Positions 43,774 through 53,476 are shown, numbered from the stretch's first letter. The stretch: DNA of 54,425 nt from Flavobacteriaceae bacterium (GCA_025800395.1 JAOXRU010000284.1:1-54425), one strand, 5' to 3'. Notes: generated by a model from the letters alone, not told the origin. Made by a program: numbers and translations.

Positions 43774-44499
43774 ATGCTAAAGTGGCTAGCGGCTTTATTG
43801 GGGTTCATGGTATTTAATGTCCCAGGCCTTATTTTGGGTTTTTTATTTGGAAGTTTTTTCGATTCTGTAAAAGGGGGTGAAGCCAAAGTGGTTTTCAACC
43901 AAGGACGAACTGTGTCTCCAGCGGATTTTGAGTTGCATTTGATTTCTCTAAGTTCGTTGATTATAAAAGCAGATGGGAAGGTAAATGAAACCGAATTGCA
44001 ATATGTCCGGCAGTATTTTGTGAGCACCTACGGCAAGGAGCGTGCCAATGCGATTTTTCGAACATTTAATGAGGTAATAAAAAAGAGAGAGATTTCTGTG
44101 GCACATATTAGCAGTTTTTTATCGAAACGAACGCGCTATGAGGTTCGTTTACAGATCGTGCATTTTTTGTTTGGTATCGCCCATGCCGACGGATTTGTGA
44201 GTGAGGCAGAACAAGATGTCATCCAGCAAGTTGCATATTATTTTCGGGTACAACCACATGATTTTGAAAGCATAAAAGCGATGTTTGTAGAGGCCGCTGG
44301 TAATGCGTATAAGATATTGGAAATCGATAAACATGCTAGTGATGCGGAGGTGAAGAAGGCGTATCGGAAGATGGTGAAGAAATACCATCCGGATAAGGTG
44401 GTTACGGAAAATGAAGCCATTAAGAAAGGGGCGGAAGAAAAATTTAAAGAGGTCCAAAAGGCCTACGAACAAATACAAAAAGAACGCGGATTAAACTAA
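43774..44499 (+). CDS. DjlA-like membrane co-chaperone (TerB plus J domain)
   Basis: 241 residues: an N-terminal membrane helix with Gly pattern ([24 protein letters not shown]), a TerB-like helical domain (about 45-165; [29 protein letters not shown]), and a C-terminal J domain (about 180-240) with the HPD tripeptide in [11 protein letters not shown]. DjlA proteins stimulate DnaK at the inner membrane. Adjacent gene 16 bp downstream is a membrane protein of the HupE type. Confidence 0.88.
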   Translation: MLKWLAALLGFMVFNVPGLILGFLFGSFFDSVKGGEAKVVFNQGRTVSPADFELHLISLSSLIIKADGKVNETELQYVRQYFVSTYGKERANAIFRTFNEVIKKREISVAHISSFLSKRTRYEVRLQIVHFLFGIAHADGFVSEAEQDVIQQVAYYFRVQPHDFESIKAMFVEAAGNAYKILEIDKHASDAEVKKAYRKMVKKYHPDKVVTENEAIKKGAEEKFKEVQKAYEQIQKERGLN

Positions 44500-44515
44500 C
44501 TTATTTACCAACTCT

Positions 44516-45100
44516 ATGCAAGATTTTATATTATTTCTGGAGCTAGGACTCCGACATGTATTGGATGTGACAGCCTATGATCATGTTTTGTTTTTGGCAG
44601 TACTCACTGTGCCATACACCGTCAAAAATTGGAAAAAAGTGCTGTGGTTGGTCACCGTATTTACTTTGGGGCATACCATATCTTTGGTGCTCTCTTCTTA
44701 TAAAATACTGGAATTTGATACCGCCATCATCGAATTTTTGATACCGGTGACTATATTTCTTACTGCAGTTTATAATATTGCTTTTGTAGCCCAAGAGACC
44801 AGGGCAGAGCGTGCAGATCTCAATATATGGGCGAGTTTTTTCTTTGGCTTGGTTCATGGATTTGGCTTTTCGAATTACTTTAAAATGACGGTTGCCGATT
44901 TGGATTCGAAACTCATGCCTTTGCTAGGTTTTGCTTTTGGCGTAGAGCTTTCTCAGGTAGTTGTGGTAGCCTTAGTACTGCTACTTGCTTTTGTGTTTTT
45001 GGGTTTGTTGAAGTTTTCTCGCAAGTGGTGGATAGTGGTCACAAGTGTGTTGGTGTTGCTGATAAGCATTCCGATGTTGCGGGAGACATGGCCTTTTTAG
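44516..45100 (+). CDS. HupE/UreJ-2-type membrane protein
   Basis: 194 residues with about six membrane helices and the family motifs GLRHVLDVTAYDHVLFL, TLGHTISL and GLVHGFGFS and GVELSQ. HupE/UreJ proteins are linked with nickel transport, but no hydrogenase or urease genes are in the window, and this sub-branch is widespread without them. The metal role is therefore uncertain. Co-directional with the DjlA-like gene. Confidence 0.85.
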   Translation: MQDFILFLELGLRHVLDVTAYDHVLFLAVLTVPYTVKNWKKVLWLVTVFTLGHTISLVLSSYKILEFDTAIIEFLIPVTIFLTAVYNIAFVAQETRAERADLNIWASFFFGLVHGFGFSNYFKMTVADLDSKLMPLLGFAFGVELSQVVVVALVLLLAFVFLGLLKFSRKWWIVVTSVLVLLISIPMLRETWPF

Positions 45101-45300
45101 GTGTTTGTGGCTAGCAGTTGTGAAGGGATTAACATTTTTTTTAGGAGGTTTTGTTAAAACTCGGTATCTTCGTTTGTGGAGAGATGTCAGATATGGAGAA
45201 TATGGGTAAGAATCTGTATATAAATAGAATACCGATATTTTTTATAGACAATAAAAAGAACGTCTAGTTGGTAAGGATATCAAAAATCTTAGAGCTTTCA

Positions 45301-45732
45301 ATGACTGAAAAACAAGAACGCTACGATAGGACTTATTTGGAGATGGCTGCGGTATGGGGAAAACTTTCTCATTGTAAGCGCAAGCAGGTAGGGGCCATCA
45401 TTGTAAAAGATAGAATGATTATATCCGATGGGTATAATGGCACGCCTACGGGTTTTGAAAATTATTGTGAAGATACGTCTGGTTATACCAAGTGGTATGT
45501 GCTGCATGCGGAAGCCAATGCGATACTGAAAGTAGCGAGTTCGACCCAATCTTGTAGGGGAGCTACTCTATACATTACTTTGTCTCCTTGTAAAGAATGT
45601 AGTAAGCTTATACATCAGTCGGGGATTGTGCGTGTAGTTTATGCAGAGACCTATAAAGACGATTCTGGCTTGCAGTTTTTGGAAAAAGCTGGTGTAGAAA
45701 TTTGTTATTTACCATTAATGGAAAGCAAATGA
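45301..45732 (+). CDS. dCMP / cytidine deaminase family protein
   Basis: 143 residues of the zinc deoxycytidylate deaminase family: HAEANAIL (zinc His and catalytic Glu) and SPCKECSKL (two zinc Cys), preceded by SHCKRKQVGAIIVKD and YNGTPTG. It turns dCMP into dUMP. The ATG at 45301 fits the family start. The stop TGA overlaps the ATG of the S41 protease gene (ATGA). Confidence 0.93.
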   Translation: MTEKQERYDRTYLEMAAVWGKLSHCKRKQVGAIIVKDRMIISDGYNGTPTGFENYCEDTSGYTKWYVLHAEANAILKVASSTQSCRGATLYITLSPCKECSKLIHQSGIVRVVYAETYKDDSGLQFLEKAGVEICYLPLMESK

Positions 45733-47324
45733 AAAAATCTTCTTTAAGAATATGGATGCCTTTTATGATAGGACTTGCTTTGGGTCTTGGGGTATTTATT
45801 GGGGGTAAGCTCAATTTTACCGATGCCCCATCGCGACTTTTTAGTGCCAATTCGAAAAAGGATAAGCTCAATCGTCTTATCGATTATATAGAACACGACT
45901 ACGTAGACTCGGTAAATACCGACAGTATTGTAGATGTGACGGTAAATCAGATTTTAGAAAAATTGGATCCACATTCGGTTTATATTCCAGAGGAAAGTAT
46001 GGAAGAAGAGACCGAGAAGATGAAGGGTGGTTTTGTAGGTATAGGGGTTAATTTTTATATGTACAAAGATAGTTTGGCAATTATACGACCTATAGAAGGT
46101 GGGCCTAGTAGGTCTCTGGGAATACTTCCCGGCGATCGTATACTTGTGGCCAATGGAGATACTATTTTTGGTAAAGATATGGCCAGTGAGGCCGTGGTGG
46201 AGAAGTTAAAGGGTCTTGCCAATTCGGAAGTAGATTTAACAATCTATAGAAAGGCAGATAGTTCTACTTTTGATATTCGTGTTCCGCGCAAGGCTGTGCC
46301 GATCAAAAGTGTAGATGCCTATTATATGATACAACCCGAGATGGGATACATCAAGATCAATCGGTTTGCGGAGTCAACCTTCAAGGAGTTTAAGCATGCC
46401 TTGAGCGAATTGCTAGAAGCGGAAATGAAGACATTGGTGTTGGATCTCAGGGATAATCCGGGTGGTTATCTGGGTATAGCCGAACAAATAGTAGATGAGT
46501 TTTTGGAAGAAGACAAGTTGATTTTGTTTACAAAAAACAAAAAGGGACAAATAGAAGAAACCTATGCTACAGAAGAAGGTGATTTTGAGCAAGGGGAGGT
46601 GGTGGTGCTTATCAATGAGCAATCTGCTTCTGCTAGTGAAATCATAGCTGGTGCTGTGCAAGACAATGATAGAGGGACTATAGTTGGTCGTCGATCTTTT
46701 GGAAAGGGATTGGTGCAACGTGAAATGAAACTGGGCGATGGTTCGGCTATTCGGTTGACCATTTCGAGATATTATACGCCTACAGGACGCTCTATCCAAA
46801 AGCCCTATGGAAATGGAAACGAGGATTATTACCATGAGTTTATGCGTAGATGGGAATCTGGCGAGCTTAGGAGTTTCGATAGTATAAGAGTGGCCGATTC
46901 CTTAAAGTATAAAACGCCAAAAGGGAAAACCGTATACGGTGGTGGTGGTATTATCCCCGATGTGTTTGTGCCTATACCGTCTCGAGCAGAGGAAGATATT
47001 GAACTTTTGGAAGAATCTGGTTTTTTGAGCTTCTATGTATTTGAGCATTTGGATGAAGATAGGAATCGTTACAGTCACCTTACAAAGGAAGAATTTATTC
47101 GTAGTTTTATGCCCGATGATATTATGTTTTCTGATTTTATAGAATATTGTCAGGTGCCAGCAAGGCAATTGAATCTCGATTTTTATAAATACGAGGATAA
47201 GATCAAGCGCTATCTCAAAGCTACCATAGCCTCGCAACTCTATGACGACAATACTGCAGAGATGCTTTTAAATTTGGACGACCCAATGCTACAAAGGATT
47301 TTGGTAGGGGTAAATGATCGTTAG
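45729..47324 (+). CDS. C-terminal processing peptidase (S41, CtpA/Prc family)
   Basis: 531 residues: signal anchor (MKKSSLRIWMPFMIGLALGL), S41 N-terminal helices, a PDZ domain (about 95-180; GGFVGIGVNFYMY, GILPGDRILVANGD), and the protease core with the Ser in NEQSASASEIIAGAVQD and the Lys in RRSFGKGLVQ. A C-terminal helical part follows. It trims C-termini of exported proteins in the periplasm. Translationally coupled to the dCMP deaminase gene. Confidence 0.94.
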   Translation: MKKSSLRIWMPFMIGLALGLGVFIGGKLNFTDAPSRLFSANSKKDKLNRLIDYIEHDYVDSVNTDSIVDVTVNQILEKLDPHSVYIPEESMEEETEKMKGGFVGIGVNFYMYKDSLAIIRPIEGGPSRSLGILPGDRILVANGDTIFGKDMASEAVVEKLKGLANSEVDLTIYRKADSSTFDIRVPRKAVPIKSVDAYYMIQPEMGYIKINRFAESTFKEFKHALSELLEAEMKTLVLDLRDNPGGYLGIAEQIVDEFLEEDKLILFTKNKKGQIEETYATEEGDFEQGEVVVLINEQSASASEIIAGAVQDNDRGTIVGRRSFGKGLVQREMKLGDGSAIRLTISRYYTPTGRSIQKPYGNGNEDYYHEFMRRWESGELRSFDSIRVADSLKYKTPKGKTVYGGGGIIPDVFVPIPSRAEEDIELLEESGFLSFYVFEHLDEDRNRYSHLTKEEFIRSFMPDDIMFSDFIEYCQVPARQLNLDFYKYEDKIKRYLKATIASQLYDDNTAEMLLNLDDPMLQRILVGVNDR

Positions 47325-47583
47325 TCAGTACTATTTCTGCAAGTGGCAGCAGATGAATTGGTCTTGTGCAATTTATACCATTCCTATTAGAAATCACTGT
47401 AATAAATAGCGCTTTTTTTTCTGTCTATTGCAACAAATCCCTAATTATGTCTTGAAATTTCTTCAAAAACAAGAAGCTATGCCACTTTTTGCTTTGGGCA
47501 CAGTGGTGCTATGGAGAAGGACAAAAACCAACTTCATAAAGCCTAGGAGATATTGGATCCAAAAGCTAGGCAGGTGAAACAGA

Positions 47584-47781
47584 TTATTCTTCTATTTTTT
47601 CCTGTATTTTCTTTGAAGCCAAAAGAATCAGAAGCAGTACAATAGCACAAAGTGCCGCTGCTATGCAAATGATGGCTATAAAACTATCGCCTTTTAGCGG
47701 ATTATCCATATCGATAAGCGTGATATTGAAAGCGGCTAAGGCAAAAGCGAGTATAATAAGAATGTACGAAAGAATTTTCAT
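47584..47781 (-). CDS. Two-helix small membrane protein
   Basis: 65 residues with two hydrophobic helices (about 3-22 and 33-55) and a charged end KKIQEKIEE. No family recognised. It follows the MarC-like gene by 11 bp on the same strand and probably shares its transcript. Confidence 0.65.
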   Translation of the reverse strand: MKILSYILIILAFALAAFNITLIDMDNPLKGDSFIAIICIAAALCAIVLLLILLASKKIQEKIEE

Positions 47782-47792
47782 GTTTGTTATTT

Positions 47793-48374
47793 CTATTTTA
47801 TCAGTCCCGTTACATTGCTGGCAAATAGCTTTACTGCAATGGCCAACAAAATTACGCCAAAAATTTTACGAATGACATTTAATCCGTTAGAACCTAAGAT
47901 TTTTTCGATCTTTTTGGAAGATTTTAACACAGCATATACAAATATGATGTTGATAATGATAGCTACTATGATGTTTTCTACATAAAATTCGGCTCGTAAC
48001 GATAGTAAAGTGGTGAGGGTTCCAGCCCCTGCAATTAGCGGAAAAGCAATAGGGACAATAGAAGCTGTTTCGGGCGCATCGTCTTTGTATAATGTGATGC
48101 CCAATATCATTTCTATGGCCAAGAAAAAGATAATAAATGCGCCAGCTACGGCAAAGGAGCTGACATCTATGCCTATGAGATTGAGGATTTCTTCCCCTAC
48201 AAAAAGGAAGGCAATAAGAATAATAATGGCAACCAAAGAGGCCTTTTCGCTTTGGATGTGCCCAACTTTTTTTCGTAAACTGATGATAATTGGAATGCTT
48301 CCAATAATATCAATTACTGCAAATAATACCATAGTGGCCGTAAGAATCTGTTTGAATTGAAGGTTTAATTCCAT
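47793..48374 (-). CDS. MarC/YchE-family membrane protein
   Basis: 193 residues from the ATG at 48374, with six membrane helices and the MarC pattern (VLFAVIDIIGSIPIIISLRKK, FPLIAGAGTLTTLLSLRAE). Family function is not settled; it was once tied to antibiotic resistance without support. An upstream frame start would add 19 hydrophilic residues and was not used. Confidence 0.92.
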   Translation of the reverse strand: MELNLQFKQILTATMVLFAVIDIIGSIPIIISLRKKVGHIQSEKASLVAIIILIAFLFVGEEILNLIGIDVSSFAVAGAFIIFFLAIEMILGITLYKDDAPETASIVPIAFPLIAGAGTLTTLLSLRAEFYVENIIVAIIINIIFVYAVLKSSKKIEKILGSNGLNVIRKIFGVILLAIAVKLFASNVTGLIK

Positions 48375-48612
48375 AACTAACAGGGTTTTATATTGTTTCT
48401 TGTTTTTAAAATGGGCGCAAAGGTAACACAAAAATTGGAATACTTAGGTTAAATTTGGTGTAGGCTAAGGTGAAAAGAGCGTAAAAGATGTTATAAGAGC
48501 GCTAATTCGTGGTTTTTTTTGGTGGGATGTGGGTGGGTGGGTGGGAGAGATCTCACCAAAAAAAACACCACTATTTGTGCGACATTTAGGGTAAAACCGC
48601 ATATGGGTGGTA

Positions 48613-49290
48613 TTAGGATCGATCATATGCAGCTTTCAGTATTTTGAGGTCTGCTAGCAATTTTTCTATTTCTTCTTTCTTGGTGCCGTCATAAAATCCG
48701 CGTATACGTCTTTCTTTGTCGACCAACACAAAATTTTCGGTATGTATCATATCGTATGGGCTACCATCTCCTTCGTTTAGTACAACCATATAGGACTTAC
48801 GGGCAAGTTCGTATATGTGTTTTTTGCTTCCGGTAACAAGATTCCACTTTTGGTCTATAACTCCTTTTTCCAAGGCGTATTTTTTGAGCTGAGCCACAGA
48901 ATCTATAACTGGTGTAACCGAATGCGAGAGCAACAAGACTTCATCATCGTTTAAAATTTCTTTTTGAATATCGGCCATATTCTTTGTCATGATGGGGCAA
49001 ATAGTCGGACAGGTTGTAAAGAAGAAATCCGCAATGTATATTTTTCCTTCATAATCTTGGTGGGTTATCGTTTTGCCATTTTGGTTGGTAAGCGAAAAAT
49101 CAGCGATACGGTGGTATTTCTTTATATGCTGTATCGTGGTATCTACCAATTTGGCATCGATCATCGAGGGGTTGTAAATTGGTAATTGTTTTATTGGTTT
49201 TAAGGCGTTATAAAACAGGGTGATAATTATAGCCGAAAGCACTAGTAGTACGATGCCAAGAAATTTGTATCTCGCAAAAAACTGTAACAT
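48613..49290 (-). CDS. SCO1/SenC-family copper or thiol protein
   Basis: 225 residues from the ATG at 49290: a membrane anchor (about 7-25) and a thioredoxin-fold SCO domain with CPTIC in FFFTTCPTICPIM and the distant His in MIHTENFVLVDKE. SCO proteins deliver Cu to cytochrome oxidase CuA or act as thiol reductants. A GTG at 49308 overlaps the -7 element TACCTTTG (49308-49315, minus), so the later ATG is favoured. Confidence 0.92.
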   Translation of the reverse strand: MLQFFARYKFLGIVLLVLSAIIITLFYNALKPIKQLPIYNPSMIDAKLVDTTIQHIKKYHRIADFSLTNQNGKTITHQDYEGKIYIADFFFTTCPTICPIMTKNMADIQKEILNDDEVLLLSHSVTPVIDSVAQLKKYALEKGVIDQKWNLVTGSKKHIYELARKSYMVVLNEGDGSPYDMIHTENFVLVDKERRIRGFYDGTKKEEIEKLLADLKILKAAYDRS

Positions 49291-49307
49291 ATATAGCAAA
49301 ATTTTCA

Positions 49308-49315
49308 CAAAGGTA
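49308..49315 (-). promoter_or_regulatory. -7 element for SCO1-like gene
   Basis: TACCTTTG on the minus strand, full consensus, 17 bp before the ATG at 49290. Confidence 0.5.
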
Positions 49316-49459
49316 CGATTGCAACAAGAAATTTACCTTGTATTGTTGCAAATTCTTCTTAAAAAGGCGTTAAAATAAAGCGCATGCTTTTGGGTTTCTT
49401 TTTTTTAGTGCAGGCAAAAGTGTACTTTTGCTGCCATATATTAAAAATTAATAAAAAGA

Positions 49460-50818
49460 ATGCATCCAATCCTGATACAAGTTATCCTATTCTTCACGAG
49501 TCTGTCCTTACTTATCGTATTGCACGAACTGGGACATTTTATACCTGCCAAATTGTTTAAGACTCGAGTAGAGAAGTTTTATCTCTTTTTTGATATTAAG
49601 TTTTCACTTTTTAAGAAAAAGATAGGGGATACTGTATATGGTATTGGTTGGTTGCCTTTGGGGGGGTATGTAAAAATCTCTGGGATGATAGACGAGAGTA
49701 TGGACAAGGAGCAGATGGAGCAGCCTCCGCAGCCATGGGAGTTTCGGAGCAAGCCGGCATGGCAGCGACTGATCATCATGCTGGGCGGCGTAACGGTCAA
49801 CTTTATATTGGCAGTGGTGATATATATTGGTCTGGCTTGGGCCTATGGCGACACTTTTGTACGGATGGATAGTCTAAAAGACGGTTTCTCGATAACCCAG
49901 CCCGAAATCGGAAAAAAATTGGGATTGAAGAATGGTGATAATATTTTGGCTGTAGATGGGGAGAAAATTGTACGTTTTAGGGATGTAATGATGGAACTCA
50001 TCAATGGAAATACCATGACCATAAGACGCGATGGGAAGGTTTTTGAGCAGGAGATACCGGTGGATTTTATCAATACACTTTTGGAACAAAAGAAAATGCA
50101 AGCTTTTTTGAGTTATCGTTCTTTATTTGAGTTTACAGGCGAAGTGCCCAAAGAATCCCATAATGTTGGTATCGATTTGCAAAAAGGCGATAGACCAGTA
50201 AGCATCAATGGTCTGCCGGTGCATTATCATGATATGTTTGTAGAGGTGCTGAAGGCCAACAAAGGAAAAACAGCAACTCTAGTGATCGATAGAGCTGGAG
50301 AGCAGAAAAGCATGGGGGTAAAAATAAATAATGATGCCAAGCTCGGAGTAATTATAGATGGACTGAGCCGTCAGAAGCACATAGACCAAGGTTTGTTTGA
50401 GATCGAAACCATTACTTATAGTTTTGCAGAGGCTATTCCAGCGGGTTGGAAACAAGGGGTGTCTAAGCTACAGGGTTATATCAAACAGATAAAGAAAATT
50501 TTCAATCCAGAAACTGGCGCCTATAAGGGGGTGGGTGGTTTTGGTGCTATTGGCGGTATGTATCCAAAAGATTGGGATTGGCCACATTTTTGGTCTACTA
50601 CAGCTTTTATTTCCATTATACTTGCTTTTATGAATATACTGCCAATTCCTGCATTGGATGGTGGTCATGTGATGTTCTTATTATATGAAATGATTACGGG
50701 AAGAAAACCAAGTGATAAATTTATGGAATATGCCCAAATTGTTGGCTTCTTGATACTTGTAAGCTTATTGCTTTTAGCCAATGGGAATGATGTTTATAAA
50801 TGGATAAAAGGCATGTAA
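49460..50818 (+). CDS. rseP: RIP metalloprotease RseP (site-2 protease)
   Basis: 452 residues: HELGH (22-26) in the first membrane helix, one clear PDZ domain (about 205-290 region with a preceding partial one), and the third zinc-ligand motif NILPIPALDGGH near 390. It cuts membrane-anchored anti-sigma factors and signal peptides inside the membrane. The start MHPILIQVI is supported by the short distance to the zinc site. Confidence 0.94.
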   Translation: MHPILIQVILFFTSLSLLIVLHELGHFIPAKLFKTRVEKFYLFFDIKFSLFKKKIGDTVYGIGWLPLGGYVKISGMIDESMDKEQMEQPPQPWEFRSKPAWQRLIIMLGGVTVNFILAVVIYIGLAWAYGDTFVRMDSLKDGFSITQPEIGKKLGLKNGDNILAVDGEKIVRFRDVMMELINGNTMTIRRDGKVFEQEIPVDFINTLLEQKKMQAFLSYRSLFEFTGEVPKESHNVGIDLQKGDRPVSINGLPVHYHDMFVEVLKANKGKTATLVIDRAGEQKSMGVKINNDAKLGVIIDGLSRQKHIDQGLFEIETITYSFAEAIPAGWKQGVSKLQGYIKQIKKIFNPETGAYKGVGGFGAIGGMYPKDWDWPHFWSTTAFISIILAFMNILPIPALDGGHVMFLLYEMITGRKPSDKFMEYAQIVGFLILVSLLLLANGNDVYKWIKGM

Positions 50819-50835
50819 AAAAAAACAAAAAAAAT

Positions 50836-50866
50836 GTTTGGTGCAATATAAAAAACGCCTATATTT
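50836..50866 (+). promoter_or_regulatory. Textbook Bacteroidota promoter of tRNA-Asn
   Basis: TTTG at 50836-50839, exactly 19 bp, then TATATTTG at 50859-50866: both boxes and spacer match the TTTG / TAnnTTTG consensus. The tRNA begins 57 bp after the -7. Confidence 0.8.
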
Positions 50867-50923
50867 GCATCCGCAAAAGCGTAACAAGCGCTTCCCAATA
50901 GAGGGTTTGCAAAACACATAAAT

Positions 50924-50997
50924 TCCTCCTTAGCTCAGTTGGTTAGAGCATCTGACTGTTAATCAGAGGGTCCTTGGTTCGAGTCCAAGAGGGGGAG
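50924..50997 (+). tRNA. tRNA-Asn (anticodon GTT)
   Basis: Cloverleaf read by eye: acceptor TCCTCCT with AGGGGGA (one G:T pair), D loop AGCTCAGTTGGTTAGAGC, anticodon stem TCTGA / TCAGA with loop CTGTTAA, anticodon GTT, T arm GGTTCGAGTCC inside CTTGG / CCAAG, discriminator G. CCA is not encoded. A terminator follows. Confidence 0.96.
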
Positions 50998-51010
50998 CAA
51001 AATATACAAA

Positions 51011-51043
51011 GCTACACTACGAGATAGGTGTAGCTTTTTTTTT
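51011..51043 (+). terminator. tRNA terminator
   Basis: GCTACAC pairs with GTGTAGC around a 10-base loop, then nine T. Confidence 0.88.
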
Positions 51044-51809
51044 GTTTAAAAAGATACTTCGACTAGTAAAAACTATAGTTGGCACCAAAGCCGATCCTCA
51101 AATTGCTTACTGCAAAAGCCAATTTGCAAGTATATGTTGGAAGTGATTCCCTTTTTTTTCTTTGTTATCAAAAATTCGATAGGGTGCAATATTGAAATTA
51201 CATAGGCCGCCTACAATGGTACCGTACAAGCTAGTATTGGGCTTCCAAAAAAAACAGCAAGGAAGTACCATGGTATAAATGCGCTACGATGGCAGAATAG
51301 GATTGTGTTTTCTTTAGTATATAGCAATATATCTGCTATGCTTATAGGGAATTATCTCTTTGCTGGTCGTGTGCAAAGACAAAAAACCCTCTTTTTTGTT
51401 TAAAAAAAGAGGGAGGGTTGGGGGAAACCGCTTTTAGTTTGTTTGGGGAAACTCAAAATCAATTAAGATTTCAACTAACTACTTATAATTTCTGTATTAA
51501 AACTACAATAATTTATTTTATTTGTCTTATTAATGTTGTAAGTATTCTCTAATTGTATATCAAATATAGTAAATTTGTTGTGTATAACATATTGCCTATT
51601 GATAGTTATAATATACTACATAATTTTTTACCTAAAAAACAATAATAGTTAAATTTCGCAAATAAAAAGAATATTAATTTAAAAATATAACATAAATATT
51701 AAGACGTGTCGCAAATATTCTGCGATTATTTCTTTAGTAAAAATTCGGTAATTATTCCATTATTGATTATTATTGTGTAATATTGTATCGTTGTCTGACA
51801 ATATAGTCT
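51044..51809. other. Long AT-rich gap
   Basis: Holds the beta-barrel remnant at 51063-51290 and an inverted repeat CCCTCTTTTTT / AAAAAAAGAGGG at 51387-51413. From 51480 to 51800 the DNA is very AT-rich with no gene; it is the leader of the DUF4348-like gene. Confidence 0.5.
51063..51290 (-). pseudogene. Remnant 3' end of an outer-membrane beta-barrel gene
   Basis: On the minus strand three frames together read like a barrel C-terminus: LYGTIVGGLCNFNIAPYRIF, DNKEKKG, then SNIYLQIG and, in another frame, FAVSNLRIGFGANYSFY followed by a stop at 51063. The final aromatic residues are typical of BAM-inserted proteins. At least one or two frameshifts (near the AAAAAAAAGGG run and near 51120) break it, and no start is left. 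Confidence 0.45.
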
Positions 51810-52262
51810 ATGAAGTTGTTTTTATACATTACTCTTTCTTGTGTTTTTTTTCTAACCATTATAAATAGAGAACAATTGGAGTATGTGGTAACTGCTCCAG
51901 AACAGAAAGATTGTCGTGCAGACTTTGAGAAATTTTTGTATCGATTTGAATCAGATTCTATCTTTCAAAAAAGTAGGTTGAAATTTCCATTGCTATATAG
52001 GTATTCGGAAGAAATAGAAGTGGAAGGTTTGCGGCCAGATTGTATTTTGGATATGCGAGAGTACCATTTGTTTGCGGTGGCGCCAAAGGCAAAAGCGGCA
52101 TCTAGCACGGCAACATCTGCCAATATAGAAATGGACATTCCCAACAAAATAGCCTACTATACGATAAAGAATAGCCAGAAAGAAGAAAACACCAAATACG
52201 TTTTTCGTTTGATTAAAAACTGCTGGTATCTTGTGAGCATCTATGACGGATTGCGGGAATAG
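51810..52262 (+). CDS. DUF4348-like exported protein
   Basis: 150 residues with an N-terminal signal or anchor (KLFLYITLSCVFFLTII) and a body with FEKFLYRFESDSIFQKSRLKFPLL, which resembles the DUF4348 family of Bacteroidota. The end has NTKYVFRLIKNCWYLVSIYDG, the usual closing strands. No function is known to me. The stop is 5 bp before the MITE-like copy begins. Confidence 0.7.
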   Translation: MKLFLYITLSCVFFLTIINREQLEYVVTAPEQKDCRADFEKFLYRFESDSIFQKSRLKFPLLYRYSEEIEVEGLRPDCILDMREYHLFAVAPKAKAASSTATSANIEMDIPNKIAYYTIKNSQKEENTKYVFRLIKNCWYLVSIYDGLRE

Positions 52263-52267
52263 TATCA

Positions 52268-52694
52268 AACGTGAATTCGATATATTATCTTCACAGAAGC
52301 CTTATAAATAGTGAGATTTGTATTAAAAAAGGCGCAGATTAAACCACAATACCATTTTTAGCTCAAAATTACCCCAAGAAATAGCCCTTTGTCTTTTTAC
52401 TTTTAAAATCTACTATGGTTCCCGCACGAATCCTTTCGTGTGGTGGCATTTTATATTCATTTAGCTATAAAGAAAAAATCTTCTGTTTCTTTTAAGGGCA
52501 TTTCAAACTAGATATGGTATAATTCAAGGCTTTTTGAACCAAAGATTGATGTTTATAAGGCTTTCTATAGATTTATTTTGTCTTTCCTTATGCGTCGTTG
52601 TGATCTTTTCGAGCTATAAATAGCCCTTCAAAGCCACGCCTAGCCTAAGAAAATCAAAATAAACTGTGTGCGTAAGTTATATCGAAATCACGTT
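52268..52694. mobile_element. MITE-like element, 427-bp copy in inverse orientation
   Basis: Ends AACGTGAATTCGATATAT and TTATATCGAAATCACGTT differ by a few bases from the perfect ends of the 36873 copy. Outer arms match that copy closely in reverse orientation. An extra segment of about 175 bp (52346-52520) stands in the middle and is absent from the shorter copy. No coding frame. Confidence 0.75.
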
Positions 52695-52731
52695 AACTTA
52701 TCTACATTGACCGTGTACTATGGTTTGGGCT

Positions 52732-52760
52732 GGGGGCGTATTGCTATACGCCCCTACATG
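52732..52760. repeat. Palindromic intergenic repeat copy
   Basis: GGGGGCGTATTGC followed by TATACGCCCCTAC, a hairpin of the same family as 686-906, 37 bp after the MITE-like copy. The gap 52263-52816 holds nothing else. Confidence 0.7.
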
Positions 52761-52816
52761 AGGATACTAGAATTCCATCGTGTGGGTAGCTAAAACATCC
52801 TTTTTGTAAGTTCCTT

Positions 52817-53476
52817 TTAGGGCTTGCTGCTATGGTTGCTGGCAGATTTTTCTTTAAACAAATCTAATACGTGATTCCAAATTTCATTAAAAATGTCTTC
52901 AATGTCACGATTGGCATTTATTATAACGACATGGTCTTTCTTACCTTCTTTTTCAATTGCTCTCAAATAATTATCTCTTGCTTGGGTAATTTTCAATTCG
53001 GTTTCATAAAAATCATTAAAATTTCTATTCTTAGAGATTCTTTTTAAACTTTCAGATACCGAAACATCTAAATAAAAGACGATATCGGGTCTAAGTATTG
53101 CAGCGCAAAGTGCATTCATTTCAATTACTTTATCCAAAGATATATGTGGCACATGATATGCATAGGATGAATAATAATATCTATCAGAGATAACATTAAT
53201 GCCATCGTTTAGAAAATTTAAGATTCCATTGGATTCATTTTGTATATGATCCAATCTATCCGCAAGAAATAAAGCGGCTATGGTCTTTTCGTCCGTTTTA
53301 ATTCTACGATTTAAAATATTTCTTATCACAGAACCGATAGGACTATCCGTAGGTTCAAATGTGTAATAAGACCTGGTTATTTCCATGTTGATTTTTTCAT
53401 GTAGCATTTTGCTAATTGTGGATTTTCCAGATCCATCAATTCCTTCAAAAACAATAAATTTCCCTTTATTATTCAT
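52817..53476 (-). CDS. tmk: Thymidylate kinase
   Basis: 219 residues: P-loop GIDGSGKST (12-20), DR motif in ISDRYYYSSYAY, and LFLADRLDHI; all as in dTMP kinase. It makes dTDP from dTMP. The gene is clearly richer in A and T than the housekeeping genes around 38-50 kb, with Ile, Asn and Lys heavy codon use, and lies among repeats and IS fragments, so it may be an acquired second copy. Its ATG overlaps the stop of the upstream unknown gene by 8 bp. Confidence 0.92.
   Translation of the reverse strand: MNNKGKFIVFEGIDGSGKSTISKMLHEKINMEITRSYYTFEPTDSPIGSVIRNILNRRIKTDEKTIAALFLADRLDHIQNESNGILNFLNDGINVISDRYYYSSYAYHVPHISLDKVIEMNALCAAILRPDIVFYLDVSVSESLKRISKNRNFNDFYETELKITQARDNYLRAIEKEGKKDHVVIINANRDIEDIFNEIWNHVLDLFKEKSASNHSSKP

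Noticed and set aside
45301-47324. Separate longer starts for dCMP deaminase and S41 protease
   Set aside because: Upstream starts add residues unlike the families, and the ATGA overlap fits coupled translation.
51387-51413. CCCTCTTTTTT / AAAAAAAGAGGG hairpin as a terminator
   Set aside because: No gene ends next to it on either strand; listed only in the gap description.
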